Shown here: positions 37,262 through 46,316 of the stretch, one piece after another
Numbering within the stretch: the stretch's first letter is position 1
Layout: each line of letters opens with the position of its first letter
NCBI RefSeq assembly: GCF_024158025.1
Contig: NZ_JAMZEL010000001.1
Coordinates: 434,001-498,000 of the forward strand
Source of the DNA: Runella salmonicolor
GTDB taxonomy: Bacteria; Bacteroidota; Bacteroidia; Cytophagales; Spirosomataceae
Reading direction: 5' to 3'
Length of the DNA stretch: 64,000 nt
Program-made: the position numbers and the translations under genes
Notes under the pieces: generated by a model
Seen by the model: the letters and a program-made list of their open reading frames with translations, nothing else
Told to the model about the DNA's origin: nothing
The model's database searches: none

Positions 37262-38424
37262 TGAGGGTTTAATTTTCGAAATTCTAATAAACAATGGGTT
37301 ATTCGGTCTAAATCGCGCTTATTCAAGCCATAATTACACGGAATCGTCAAAACATGATTGACTTGTTTTTCAAATACAGGGCAGCTGCCAGGTGCATAAC
37401 CATAAGCCATCGCCCAAGCCAACGCGTGTTGAAAATGTTTGCCACTCATAATACCCCGCTCCTTCAAATAACGACTTAGACGGTCTCGTTCTTCTTCGAT
37501 TAGTACAAAGGCAAAATAATTGACTTTACTTTGGTATGGCGTCAAAAATTCATAGTTTCCCCTGAGCATTTGGGCTAAATAGGCGCCGTTTTCGCGCTGA
37601 ACAACGGCATTTTTTGGGGCTTCCTCCAATTTGGCTGGCAAACTCCACTCGATGCTTTTAAAGATATTGAACTCCTGATTCCCACGGCTAATTATCGTCT
37701 TATTTCGATTATTAAGGTAGGGTTCACTCAATATTTTATTCATTATCCACTGTGGCAGCGGCGCATACATCACTGCTTTAGCGTACGATTTAACAATTTG
37801 TGTTAGCTCTTGCCACAAAGTGGGTTTAGGCAACGTCGAAAGTCGTTCTTTTATCCGTTCGTTCAGGTCTGGGTCGTTAATCACCAACATTCCTCCGCCT
37901 CCAAGCGACGGAAATTTACCGTTACCGAATGAAAAAACAGCGGCATCAAAAAAAGTACCCACGAAACGGTGCTCGTACTGACTAAAAAGAGCGTGGGCAC
38001 AATCTTCAATGACAGGCAGATGGGAGGCAATGGCTTTGATTTCAGCGATGTCGGCGGGAAAACCAAATGTGTGGGTGACAATCAGCGCGTCAATGTCGGT
38101 TACTTTGGACTTCAACGCCTCGATATTGAGCGAAAGGTTTTGATTAATATCAATAAAAAAAGGGGTGAATCCTGCCGCTACAATCGCCCCCAAAACCGAA
38201 GAGCAGGTATAGGGCTGCACTCCGATACGGGCATTTTTTTTAAAACCAAAACCCTCTAATGCATATTTTATACCACTTGCCGCGCTCTCCGTCAGGTGTA
38301 TTTGCGCTTCTGGAAATAAGGTTTGAAAGAGTGGAACGGTTACATTTCCGTCTCTGAGTACGTTTTTTACGCCTAAAAAAACGTCTTTCAGAGAATAAGC
38401 GTACTTAAAACGGGGGATAATCAC
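37258..38424 (-). CDS. DegT/DnrJ/EryC1/StrS family aminotransferase
   Basis: 388 aa if translation starts at the GTG at 38422-38424, which overlaps the upstream stop as GTGA; a TTG at 38442 is the outermost option. PLP-dependent sugar aminotransferase fold: TESAASGIKYAL, PYTCSSVLGAIVAAGFTPFFIDI, VIEDCAHALF (cofactor Asp), and the lysine in FSFGNGKFPSLGGGGML. It should transfer an amino group to a nucleotide-linked keto sugar. The partner dehydratase is not in the window. Confidence 0.88.
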   Translation of the reverse strand: MIIPRFKYAYSLKDVFLGVKNVLRDGNVTVPLFQTLFPEAQIHLTESAASGIKYALEGFGFKKNARIGVQPYTCSSVLGAIVAAGFTPFFIDINQNLSLNIEALKSKVTDIDALIVTHTFGFPADIAEIKAIASHLPVIEDCAHALFSQYEHRFVGTFFDAAVFSFGNGKFPSLGGGGMLVINDPDLNERIKERLSTLPKPTLWQELTQIVKSYAKAVMYAPLPQWIMNKILSEPYLNNRNKTIISRGNQEFNIFKSIEWSLPAKLEEAPKNAVVQRENGAYLAQMLRGNYEFLTPYQSKVNYFAFVLIEEERDRLSRYLKERGIMSGKHFQHALAWAMAYGYAPGSCPVFEKQVNHVLTIPCNYGLNKRDLDRITHCLLEFRKLNPQ

Positions 38425-39443
38425 TTTTTCAAAACCCTCCAAAGATTGAACGCTTTAATCACCAACCCATAAAGCATCGGGAAATGGACTTTTTCAAAAC
38501 GTCCATAATTCACCATCTCACCCCCAAATTTTTTTTTGTATTCCCTTACCCCGTACGGCACTCCAGGTTTGCCAGCCCCTCCGAAATCAAACCGCGTAAA
38601 CCCATTCCGTTTGCCCCATCTAAAAACCTCCCACGGCAGTAAGTCGTTGGGGTATTTATCGTAATTTTCTTGGTAAGCACCCGCGTAATAATCAAACAGG
38701 GTAGTGCCATACGCCAAACAAAACATACAACCGATTATCTTGTCTTCATACTTAGCAACAAAAATCCGCAGCCCTTCTTCTTGGGTGCTGTTCTGAAATA
38801 GCGCCTCAAAATGGTCTATGCTCGGCAGCGGTAGTTTGGCGCGTTGGTATACTGTTTTCAAAATCAAATAGCACTTAGCGATTGTATCTGGGGTGTTGCT
38901 CAACTCCACCGTTGTGCCTTCTTTTTGCGCCCGTCTGATTTCATTTCTTCGTTTGGAATGAACCTCGGCCCACAGTTGCTCTTCCGTTTTTTCTAGGTCA
39001 ACGATGATGTTTAAATGCTCTTCGTAGGTATAGTTCAAGTCACGCATTACATTAAGGAAGGCACTTGGGGCCGAAAGGTTGCGAACTTGGGTATAAATGG
39101 CAAAAGATTGCTCTTTCTGGTATATTTGATAAAGTCCCTTGTATACCTCCAAGTCGTTGTGTTGCACCAATGGCCCACCCCAAATAATGCTCCGAGCCGA
39201 TAAAAAATTGAGCGGAAATATCTGGTATTGTGCTTGCCTAAAAGCCAGCATTACCCCCGTTACAGCATAATTTTCATCATAGGCCACATAATACATTGGA
39301 GTAACTGACTTTGAATATTTACAGGTAAAAAAAAAGAGACTCGATTGAAAATAGTTAGCGTTTGGGTGCGACTTTACAAATTTTTCAATCGGCTCAAGTT
39401 GGCTTTTTTCGGGGTTTTTAAGGCTGTAATATGAACTTCTCAC
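38421..39443 (-). CDS. FemAB-like / GNAT family N-acyltransferase
   Basis: 340 aa from a GTG at 39441-39443; no nearby in-frame ATG exists. Two GNAT-like halves are visible, the second with RIFVAKYEDKIIGCMFCLAYG and the FemX-like end RFDFGGAGKPGVPYGVREYKKKFGG. Family members transfer aminoacyl or acyl groups to cell wall or sugar amines. Its position directly before the DegT aminotransferase suggests it acylates the amine made by that enzyme; this is inference. Confidence 0.82.
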   Translation of the reverse strand: MRSSYYSLKNPEKSQLEPIEKFVKSHPNANYFQSSLFFFTCKYSKSVTPMYYVAYDENYAVTGVMLAFRQAQYQIFPLNFLSARSIIWGGPLVQHNDLEVYKGLYQIYQKEQSFAIYTQVRNLSAPSAFLNVMRDLNYTYEEHLNIIVDLEKTEEQLWAEVHSKRRNEIRRAQKEGTTVELSNTPDTIAKCYLILKTVYQRAKLPLPSIDHFEALFQNSTQEEGLRIFVAKYEDKIIGCMFCLAYGTTLFDYYAGAYQENYDKYPNDLLPWEVFRWGKRNGFTRFDFGGAGKPGVPYGVREYKKKFGGEMVNYGRFEKVHFPMLYGLVIKAFNLWRVLKK

Positions 39444-39457
39444 CTTCGATTTTTTGC

Positions 39458-40567
39458 TTATACTTTCAGCTTTTTGAATTGGTTTTGACTCGCTGGGTCT
39501 TCTTTCAATTGGTTTTTACTACGGGGATAATTCTCAATAAACCAAACCATGAACGCCGTAACGTCAATTTTATCAGTCAACATTTTTGCCCTTTTTGCTT
39601 GGTACTTTTCTTTTATATCCTTGTCGCTAAGCATGCTATGCAAGTGTTTCATTAGCTGCGCATCATCGCCTTGAGCAATGCCAACGGTGAGCTGATAAGT
39701 GTGTTCAAGTTCTTCCAAAACCGAGATTTTGCCCACAAAACTACTATACCTTAACGAAGGGACGCCCAACATAGCCGCTTCCATGGTCATGCTTTGGCTA
39801 TCGCAAATCAGTACTTGAGCGTTTGCTAAAACATGATGCATATCGTTGGGATTGATACATAATTGATACTTTTCATATTTATCATCAATGCCGCCTTCCG
39901 CAGAAACAAATACCTGATAACCAGCATATTCAGCCATTTTAATTATCGTATCAAGCAAGTTCTCGTTGAGGCCTTTTATCCCAAAGTCATGGTGTGCATT
40001 CAATTGCGATAAACGAATCAGTATATATTTTTTGACAAAACCATACTTTTTCAACACATCGTTATTGACGGTGAATACCGCAGGATGCAAGTATCCAAGT
40101 TTCATGTAACCATCGTATCCCACTTTTTTAGTGCCCCACTTACCCACATCACATACATTTGGGCACAGAATCGTTTGGGTAAACGGATAGGCCAAGTCTC
40201 CCAGATGTTTTATTGCTTCATAATCATCTTCAGTTATTGTAATCCTATTGATGTTCAGCAATTTACCCAACTGCGCAATCGTGGCATCCGTACCAATCAA
40301 CAAGTCAGGTTTAAATTTAAACACAATCGGCAGCATTGAAAAAGTCCTTTTAAGAAGGCTCAATACAATCGAAGCCCGGGAATTACCGCGTATCTGCGGC
40401 AATATATTGGTGTATTCCATGCCATCGTTGCGCAACAAATCCTCTAGTACATCTTTGGTCTTAATCAAAATCCTTATCTGATGACGATTTGCGTAAGTCA
40501 ATCGTTTGAGAGTCTCCCTTACAAAAAGATACTGTGCAGGATGCCCAAAGTAGAAAAGGATATTCAT
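39458..40567 (-). CDS. DUF354 family glycosyltransferase-like protein (copy 2)
   Basis: 369 aa. It begins MNILFYFGHPAQYLFVRETL and has the donor-side motif LICDSQSMTMEAAMLGVPSLRYSSFVG, as in copy 1 at 36167-37261. Both carry AHHD in the middle (RLSQLNAHHDFGIKGL here) and the C-terminal RAKMLTDKIDVTAFMVWFIENYP pattern. The two are diverged paralogues. A 70-base gap separates it from the upstream amidotransferase gene. Confidence 0.85.
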   Translation of the reverse strand: MNILFYFGHPAQYLFVRETLKRLTYANRHQIRILIKTKDVLEDLLRNDGMEYTNILPQIRGNSRASIVLSLLKRTFSMLPIVFKFKPDLLIGTDATIAQLGKLLNINRITITEDDYEAIKHLGDLAYPFTQTILCPNVCDVGKWGTKKVGYDGYMKLGYLHPAVFTVNNDVLKKYGFVKKYILIRLSQLNAHHDFGIKGLNENLLDTIIKMAEYAGYQVFVSAEGGIDDKYEKYQLCINPNDMHHVLANAQVLICDSQSMTMEAAMLGVPSLRYSSFVGKISVLEELEHTYQLTVGIAQGDDAQLMKHLHSMLSDKDIKEKYQAKRAKMLTDKIDVTAFMVWFIENYPRSKNQLKEDPASQNQFKKLKV

Positions 40568-40637
40568 TCAGGATAGTTGATGTTTGCAGCGTTTTTTTGA
40601 CAAACATTTCAACTTTACGTCACTTATTTGACTTAAA

Positions 40638-41801
40638 TTAACGAACGGGCTCGGCGGTCCCGTCAATCACTTCACGCGCGGTGATAGACATGGGTTTGAA
40701 GGAGTAGAATTTTTTCAAAAGGGGACTGAAAGTATCGACCAACCGGAACATCAGGCTGTAATTAGATGGATAATCAAATGCATTTTTATTTTCTGATTTC
40801 CAGATAGTTGCAAACTCATCTGGACTAAGCTCTAGTTTTTTCATTATATACTCGCGGGTATTTTCCAGCTCTTCTTTGGGGGCAAAAGGCTGACTCAGAC
40901 GGGTCATTGCTTCCGCCCGCGACAAGGCCCCACTCAGCACCTGCGCCGACAGGTTGATTTTACGTTTGTCGATGCCGAATTTTTCGGGCAACCAATACGC
41001 CATGGCAAATTTTGTAAACAGATTTTCGTGGTGATGACCACCGTAATCCTTCCAGTCGTATTCCTTCATCAACATTTTTTTAGCTTCTTGTTTTTGGTAA
41101 TCCAAAAAATAATAAGGCCTAATATCCCTGATGCCTTTGAGCAGGCCCGAATAAATCATTTTGGGCAGCGTGAGCAAAGGATAGGTTTTAAGCCGAACCC
41201 CTGACCCAAATTTTTTATGAATAAAGAGTAATTGTTTGGCATCGGCATAGGTCCATTCTTTGGGCTGCTTGCCTTCCGATCTAAAATCATTGCCGCGAAG
41301 GATGTATTTTATCCCTTCTTGGTTCGCGATTTTGTACATCGTTGCCTTGATAGCCAAGTCGGTAGGAGCGTCAATCCACGGAATTACAGCCTTCATATAC
41401 GCCCGCAAAAGGTCTTTCATCTCCTCATAATCAACCACATAAGTTTCTAAATCAATCTTCAGTTTGGTTGTTACTTTGAAAATATTCTGCACGGCAATCT
41501 CACTGTTGAAGCCATTGTCCAGATTGACAGCCAACGGCCGCAAGCCGTAGCGACTTGCAATATGCAGCAGGTAAGAACTGTCCACTCCGCCGCTCACCCC
41601 CACAATGCAATCATATTTTTTTCCCCGTCCCGCGGTTTTCATGTCTTGCACCAGCTGTTCCCAGTCTTTTGTACCCTGCTCGCCTCGGGGATACTCCTGC
41701 ATCATTTTTTCCTGCAATTTCCCAAAGTTAGAAACCCCGTTTTCGTCAAACGTAATTCCTGGTAGACTGTCGTCCCAAACTCCTTTCGAACAGATTTTCA
41801 T
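40638..41801 (-). CDS. N-acetyl sugar amidotransferase (WbpG/PseA-like)
   Basis: 387 aa, PP-loop ATPase. The ATP-binding loop SGGVDSS is at residues 70-76 in YDCIVGVSGGVDSSYLLHIA. The enzyme uses ammonia supplied by a HisH/HisF-type pair to convert an N-acetyl group into an acetamidino group, as in 2,3-diaminouronic or nonulosonic acid sugars. The usual N-terminal cysteine pairs are mostly lost: only C4 of the CxxC-like site remains, and the CNxC site reads VSNFG. The two partner genes follow immediately upstream on the same strand. Confidence 0.9.
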   Translation of the reverse strand: MKICSKGVWDDSLPGITFDENGVSNFGKLQEKMMQEYPRGEQGTKDWEQLVQDMKTAGRGKKYDCIVGVSGGVDSSYLLHIASRYGLRPLAVNLDNGFNSEIAVQNIFKVTTKLKIDLETYVVDYEEMKDLLRAYMKAVIPWIDAPTDLAIKATMYKIANQEGIKYILRGNDFRSEGKQPKEWTYADAKQLLFIHKKFGSGVRLKTYPLLTLPKMIYSGLLKGIRDIRPYYFLDYQKQEAKKMLMKEYDWKDYGGHHHENLFTKFAMAYWLPEKFGIDKRKINLSAQVLSGALSRAEAMTRLSQPFAPKEELENTREYIMKKLELSPDEFATIWKSENKNAFDYPSNYSLMFRLVDTFSPLLKKFYSFKPMSITAREVIDGTAEPVR

Positions 41802-41804
41802 GGC

Positions 41805-42566
41805 TTAACTGAATAAATGTACAAGTTCTTTATTTTGTGGATAGTTGACCAAAACGGCCTTTCGAGGACCATGAAACACAAACAATGACCCCGCCGCAAC
41901 CGCCGAGGCGTACGATTCACGAACAGCGCGGGTGAAGTCATTCAAGCTTCCAGCCCCCCCTAGAGCCACCACTGGAATTTCGACGGCTTCGGCTACTTCC
42001 TTGACTAGCTTCCAATCATACCCCTGCATAGTACCATCGTGCTCAATAGAGTTAATGATGATTTCTCCTGCTCCACAATCCTGCATTTTTTGCACCCACT
42101 CCACTGGGCTAAAGCCCGTCGACTTGGTTCCTGCGGCCGTGTAAACCTGTTGTTTTCGCAAAAACCTTTGATTGACGTCGACAGAAACCACGATGGTTGA
42201 ACTCCCAAATTCTTCGGAGGCTTCTTTAATGAAAGCAGGGTTTTCGACGGCGTAGGTATTGATGACCACTTTTTCGGCTCCAGCATTGATAAGGGCTTTG
42301 ATTTCTTTGATGGAACGAATTCCGCCGCCCACCGCAAATGGCATATTGGCTTCATCTCCTACCCTGCGGACAAACTCTGGCGAGATGGAGCGTTTTTCGG
42401 CAGTAGCCAAAATATCCAAAAAAACGAGCTCGTCGGCTTTTAGGTCATTAAAAATCTTAACAGCGTTGATTGGGTCACCTACATACCGGTGATTTTTAAA
42501 TTTTTCTGATTTTACCAATCCCTTGTCTTTCAATAAAAGGACGGGAATCACGCGGGGTCTAAACAT
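41805..42566 (-). CDS. HisF-like cyclase subunit of the sugar amidotransferase system
   Basis: 253-aa TIM barrel. It matches HisF overall (PFAVGGGIRSIKEIKALINAGAEKVVIN, PVVALGGAGSLNDF), but the first strand reads RVIPVLLLKDKGLVKS where histidine-pathway HisF has CLDVKDG. The catalytic Asp of that motif is replaced by Leu, while the second Asp (VSVDVN) is kept. This and the location between the WbpG-like and HisH-like genes point to ammonia channelling for sugar amidination, not histidine synthesis. Confidence 0.9.
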   Translation of the reverse strand: MFRPRVIPVLLLKDKGLVKSEKFKNHRYVGDPINAVKIFNDLKADELVFLDILATAEKRSISPEFVRRVGDEANMPFAVGGGIRSIKEIKALINAGAEKVVINTYAVENPAFIKEASEEFGSSTIVVSVDVNQRFLRKQQVYTAAGTKSTGFSPVEWVQKMQDCGAGEIIINSIEHDGTMQGYDWKLVKEVAEAVEIPVVALGGAGSLNDFTRAVRESYASAVAAGSLFVFHGPRKAVLVNYPQNKELVHLFS

Positions 42567-42572
42567 CCGTGG

Positions 42573-43199
42573 TTAGGCGGGTAAAGCGATAAAATTTTGA
42601 ATGAGACGGTCGCCCCACTCATGGCTTTTTTCGGGGTGAAACTGCGTCCCGTAAATGTTGTTTTTTTGGATGGCAGATGTAAACGACAAAGCATAATCAG
42701 TGCTTCCTAGCGTATCTTTTGCGTCATGACATTTCATATAATAGGAATGTACGAAATAATACATCGCCTCTTGACTCACTCCCGCAAAAAGGGGCGATTC
42801 TTTTTGTATCTCCACCGTATTCCAACCCATGTGGGGCACTTTGTAAGTACGGGTATCATTGACCTTAAAACGCACCACCTCAGCCTCAAGCCAACCCAGT
42901 CCTTCCGCGTTTCCTTCTTCACTACATTTTGCCATGAGCTGCATACCCAAACATATCCCCAAAATGGGCGTTTGTGCCTCCAGTACCTTTTGATTCAACA
43001 CCTCCCAAATACCCGATTCTTTCAACTTCTTGACGCCGCTGGCAAAATGCCCCACCCCTGGGAGAATAAGTTTTTGGGCATTCTCAATGACTTTTAAATC
43101 CGCTGAGACCTGAACGTTTTTATGCAAACGTTCCACTTTTTTGAGTACCGAGCGTAAGTTTCCCATTCCATAATCAATGATTACTATTTCGGGCTGCAT
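42573..43199 (-). CDS. HisH-like glutamine amidotransferase subunit
   Basis: 208 aa, class I glutamine amidotransferase. The catalytic Cys83 lies in PILGICLGMQLMAK, and the His/Glu pair is in GTQFHPEKSHEWG near the C-terminus. It hydrolyses glutamine and passes ammonia to the HisF-like partner encoded six bases downstream, which feeds the PP-loop amidotransferase. Its context excludes a histidine operon. Confidence 0.92.
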   Translation of the reverse strand: MQPEIVIIDYGMGNLRSVLKKVERLHKNVQVSADLKVIENAQKLILPGVGHFASGVKKLKESGIWEVLNQKVLEAQTPILGICLGMQLMAKCSEEGNAEGLGWLEAEVVRFKVNDTRTYKVPHMGWNTVEIQKESPLFAGVSQEAMYYFVHSYYMKCHDAKDTLGSTDYALSFTSAIQKNNIYGTQFHPEKSHEWGDRLIQNFIALPA

Positions 43200-43202
43200 G
43201 GG

Positions 43203-44141
43203 TTAGGATATACTTTGGTAAAGAGAAATCAACCTTTTCGCAATCAACTCGTTATCAAGCCTTTGAATCCGTTCTCGGCCGTTAATTGGTGTTACACAAT
43301 TGAGGGCTTGGCGGATTTTTGAGGCTACATCTTCGGGCTGCCTCGACGTAATAAAACAGCCTTCGATGTTTTCAATCACAGATTTCACATCTCCTACATC
43401 GGTAGATACCACAGGACAACCGCAGGCAATCGCCTCTTTTATAAATTGTGGCGACCCCTCGGTATGTGAAGTCATCAGGGCGGCATCTACGGCAGTCAAC
43501 AATACCGCAACCTCCTCCCGACGATAACCTTTCAACTCCAATAACTGCAAGTTTGGGTTATTTATAAGGTTCAACGCGGCGGCGGCCAAAGGATAATTCT
43601 TGACGGCATTGTCGAAAGAAGATGAGAATAAAATGTATTTTTTTTCAGGTGCAAACCCCATTTGAGCTTTGGATACTTCTTTTGGCCTTGGAAAAAAGAA
43701 GCCAAAATCCACCCCGCAAGGAATCACCTGCGCTTTGTAATTAAAGTAAAAAAAGGCTTTCTGAAGCAATTGTTTGCTCACATAAATTGTTTTTTTACTC
43801 AATAACTCCACCCACAAAGAAAGGAATCTCAGCCGAACATCGTTAATATCTGACCCGTGAAAAGTCGCCACTACGGGAACCTGTCTTTGTAAATTAGCCA
43901 ATAATGCCGATGCCGCAACGTGGGCATGAATGCAATCATATCGCTCGGCTTTAAGCCGTTTTTTTAGCTCTTTTAGGCTCCTTAGGTAGCCTTTCAGCCC
44001 TTTGTCAGTGATAAAAAAATAATCAAACTCGATGGAGGAATCGACTCTTTTGACGGCTTCCACTTGGTCATAAATAAAGGCCTGGTGTTTTTGAAAATCA
44101 AAATTTGGCGCATTGCCACTGCACACAATCAACACTTTCAT
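43203..44141 (-). CDS. Glycosyltransferase family 4 protein
   Basis: 312 aa GT-B fold, rather short for GT4. The donor half has KKYILFSSSFDNAVKNYPLAAAAL and the EX7E-like motif in SHTEGSPQFIKEAIACGCPVVSTDVGDV. The N-terminal acceptor half has HAHVAASALLANLQ and VVATFHGSDIND. It adds a sugar to the lipid-linked repeat unit at the inner face of the membrane. Three bases separate it from the hisH-like gene. Confidence 0.9.
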   Translation of the reverse strand: MKVLIVCSGNAPNFDFQKHQAFIYDQVEAVKRVDSSIEFDYFFITDKGLKGYLRSLKELKKRLKAERYDCIHAHVAASALLANLQRQVPVVATFHGSDINDVRLRFLSLWVELLSKKTIYVSKQLLQKAFFYFNYKAQVIPCGVDFGFFFPRPKEVSKAQMGFAPEKKYILFSSSFDNAVKNYPLAAAALNLINNPNLQLLELKGYRREEVAVLLTAVDAALMTSHTEGSPQFIKEAIACGCPVVSTDVGDVKSVIENIEGCFITSRQPEDVASKIRQALNCVTPINGRERIQRLDNELIAKRLISLYQSIS

Positions 44142-44149
44142 GACACAGC

Positions 44150-45556
44150 TTAGGCCCTTCCTGCCAGCTTAAACCAATTCCAACCAATGACCAAAACTGC
44201 AATAAACAGCAAATAAGGGAAGTAATACTTTTTGTTTGAGCTGTTCATTTGGGTAATGCCAAACGACGCCAAAATCAACAAAAAAGGCACCACTGGTAAG
44301 TGAAAACGCTCCGACAGTGCAAAACCGCTCGACGCCAACACAAACAAATACGAAAACACAATAGAAAGCAGCAGTGCGTGATTCCGCCACAACTTTCGTT
44401 TATACATCACAAAAAGGGTAACGAATACAAAAAAAGCGTACACATTTCGGGTAAAAAAACCACCAGCCATCATCATGGCGTTGGGCTGCTGCGTATCGAC
44501 TAAGGTTGGAAACGGAGCTAAAAGCATAAGAGGAAGAAAAACGCTCTTGGAGCCGTATTGGGCCAATTTATTGCTTTTCCCACCAGCCCGGTTAGCATAA
44601 TTGTACATTTGTTTCGTCAGGTTCTTATCCCCCCCGTCCAAGTATTCCTGCACGTTATCTCCCAAGCTACTAAAAAAAATCAGGCCCCCAGCCACCAGTA
44701 CCAATACAGCAATTCCGACTTTTTTTCCCGTTCCTGATATTCTGTTAGAAATGAAAAAGGCGGCCACAAACAATGATGCCCATAAGCAGACCGCCAATAC
44801 CGTACGAAAGAAAAACAACGACGCACCCACCATGCAAAGCAGCAACACATTTTTGAAATTGAGTCGTTGAGCCCGTAAAAGTGTATCAGCCAAATTGATA
44901 AACATTACCACCAAAAACACCATCTCAGTTTCTTTCAGGTGCAATCCACAATAATAAATCAGATTGGGGACCAACATCGCAAGAATACCCGCAATCCGTC
45001 CAGCCCCTTCCCCAAAATTTCGACTTGCGATTCGGTAAACCAACACACAGGTAAAAGCTCCTAACAGCGCTTTGATAATACGTGGAATCAAGACCCCGTC
45101 TCCTACAATCGAATACAGAACACCCAAATACAGCGGATAGCCCATATCCGAGTAGTTTTTGCCGATATACTCCAAGTATATGCCCAATTTACCATCTTTC
45201 AACAGACCCGACACCCATATTCCTTCACCGTGATACCCAACGGCATCGCCCGCTTCAAATTCAAAGGGCTGCCCCGTCATGTAATCAAAGAAGAAATAAC
45301 TAATAAACACAAACGCGACCCGAATGGCAAATGCCATCAAAAAAAGCATTTTTTGGTATAATACACTTGATACATTGGCCCACTTGCGGGTATAGACCGC
45401 CGAGAAATAAAAAAACGCAATGACTTCAAAAAGGACTGGAAACACCCATAACAAAGGCAAAATATTGGATATAAAAAGCACAGAAATAGCGGCAAAAATC
45501 ACCAGAAACAAGCCGATGGCTTGGCTTATATAGTATTTCGGTAAATAATTCAGCAT
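44150..45556 (-). CDS. Polytopic GT39-like membrane protein (glycosyltransferase or polymerase)
   Basis: 468 aa with about ten transmembrane helices. An acidic first large loop, FEFEAGDAVGYHGEG, is followed by MGYPLYLGVLYSIVGD, the order seen in dolichyl-phosphate-mannose mannosyltransferase-like (GT39/GT-C) proteins. It could be the sugar polymerase of the locus or a polyprenol-dependent glycosyltransferase; sequence alone does not settle it. No separate Wzx-type flippase is visible within the window. Confidence 0.75.
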   Translation of the reverse strand: MLNYLPKYYISQAIGLFLVIFAAISVLFISNILPLLWVFPVLFEVIAFFYFSAVYTRKWANVSSVLYQKMLFLMAFAIRVAFVFISYFFFDYMTGQPFEFEAGDAVGYHGEGIWVSGLLKDGKLGIYLEYIGKNYSDMGYPLYLGVLYSIVGDGVLIPRIIKALLGAFTCVLVYRIASRNFGEGAGRIAGILAMLVPNLIYYCGLHLKETEMVFLVVMFINLADTLLRAQRLNFKNVLLLCMVGASLFFFRTVLAVCLWASLFVAAFFISNRISGTGKKVGIAVLVLVAGGLIFFSSLGDNVQEYLDGGDKNLTKQMYNYANRAGGKSNKLAQYGSKSVFLPLMLLAPFPTLVDTQQPNAMMMAGGFFTRNVYAFFVFVTLFVMYKRKLWRNHALLLSIVFSYLFVLASSGFALSERFHLPVVPFLLILASFGITQMNSSNKKYYFPYLLFIAVLVIGWNWFKLAGRA

Positions 45557-45569
45557 AGCTTCAAGTAGA

Positions 45570-46310
45570 TTATAAGAACTTATTCGGCCGTACGCCCATC
45601 AAAAAACGTTTCATTCTTATCAGCTTATCCGTCAATATGGGGCCTACAATCTTTTGAAAGAAGTATTTCTTCATTTTGTACTTCATGGGCTGCCAAGAAC
45701 CCTCAAAATGGTGAATACAATAGGTGTTTTTGGTAATGGTAATCAAACCACTCCGAGATTTAGGACAAAAATAATCTTTCGGAAATATATGTACACATTC
45801 TTTGTAAACCTGATAACTATTCTTTAGGACGAACCCATTCGCCGACATGATTCCCGAAATAATTTCAACGTTGGTGGTCATATCCAACGTTCCATCCTTT
45901 TTTTGAAAATGCCTTCCCTCATAATAGGCTAACATTTCGCGGGCCCATGCACCATTTTGTTCGCTAGCCATAATTCCCGTCGGGATCTCAATTTCACTTT
46001 CAAACCCCGAAAAAGCTGGATAAGCCAACAAATCATCCAAACTTTTGAGCACTTCCACATCAGTATCCATGTAAATTCCGCCGAAATGATAAAGCGCGTG
46101 CAGTCGGACATAATCTGTCACAAAGGCAAATTTTCGAGCTTCGTAGGCCTCTTTTACATAGACTACACTGTTTATATCAAACGTATCTTCGTTCCAGAGT
46201 CTTAGTTCGTAGTCAGGCAAGTATATTTTCCATGATTCGATGCAACGAATGGCCATTTCTGGCATTTTACCGCGCCCAAACCAGCAATAATGAATTATTT
46301 TTGGAATCAT
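45570..46310 (-). CDS. Glycosyltransferase family 32-like (DXD sugar-binding) protein
   Basis: 246 aa. It begins MIPKIIHYCWFGRGKMPEMA and has the RLHALYHFGGIYMDTDVEVL motif, where MDTD is the metal- and donor-binding DXD. This is the Gly_transf_sug family of capsular polysaccharide synthesis proteins. The C-terminal basic segment (MKYKMKKYFFQKIVG) may hold it at the membrane. Located between the GT39-like and GT2 genes. Confidence 0.9.
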   Translation of the reverse strand: MIPKIIHYCWFGRGKMPEMAIRCIESWKIYLPDYELRLWNEDTFDINSVVYVKEAYEARKFAFVTDYVRLHALYHFGGIYMDTDVEVLKSLDDLLAYPAFSGFESEIEIPTGIMASEQNGAWAREMLAYYEGRHFQKKDGTLDMTTNVEIISGIMSANGFVLKNSYQVYKECVHIFPKDYFCPKSRSGLITITKNTYCIHHFEGSWQPMKYKMKKYFFQKIVGPILTDKLIRMKRFLMGVRPNKFL

Positions 46311-46316
46311 AGTCGA

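Noticed and set aside
41805..43199. Histidine biosynthesis genes hisF and hisH
   Set aside because: No other his genes are near, the HisF-like protein lacks the first catalytic Asp, and both adjoin a WbpG-like amidotransferase, so a sugar-modification role is more likely.
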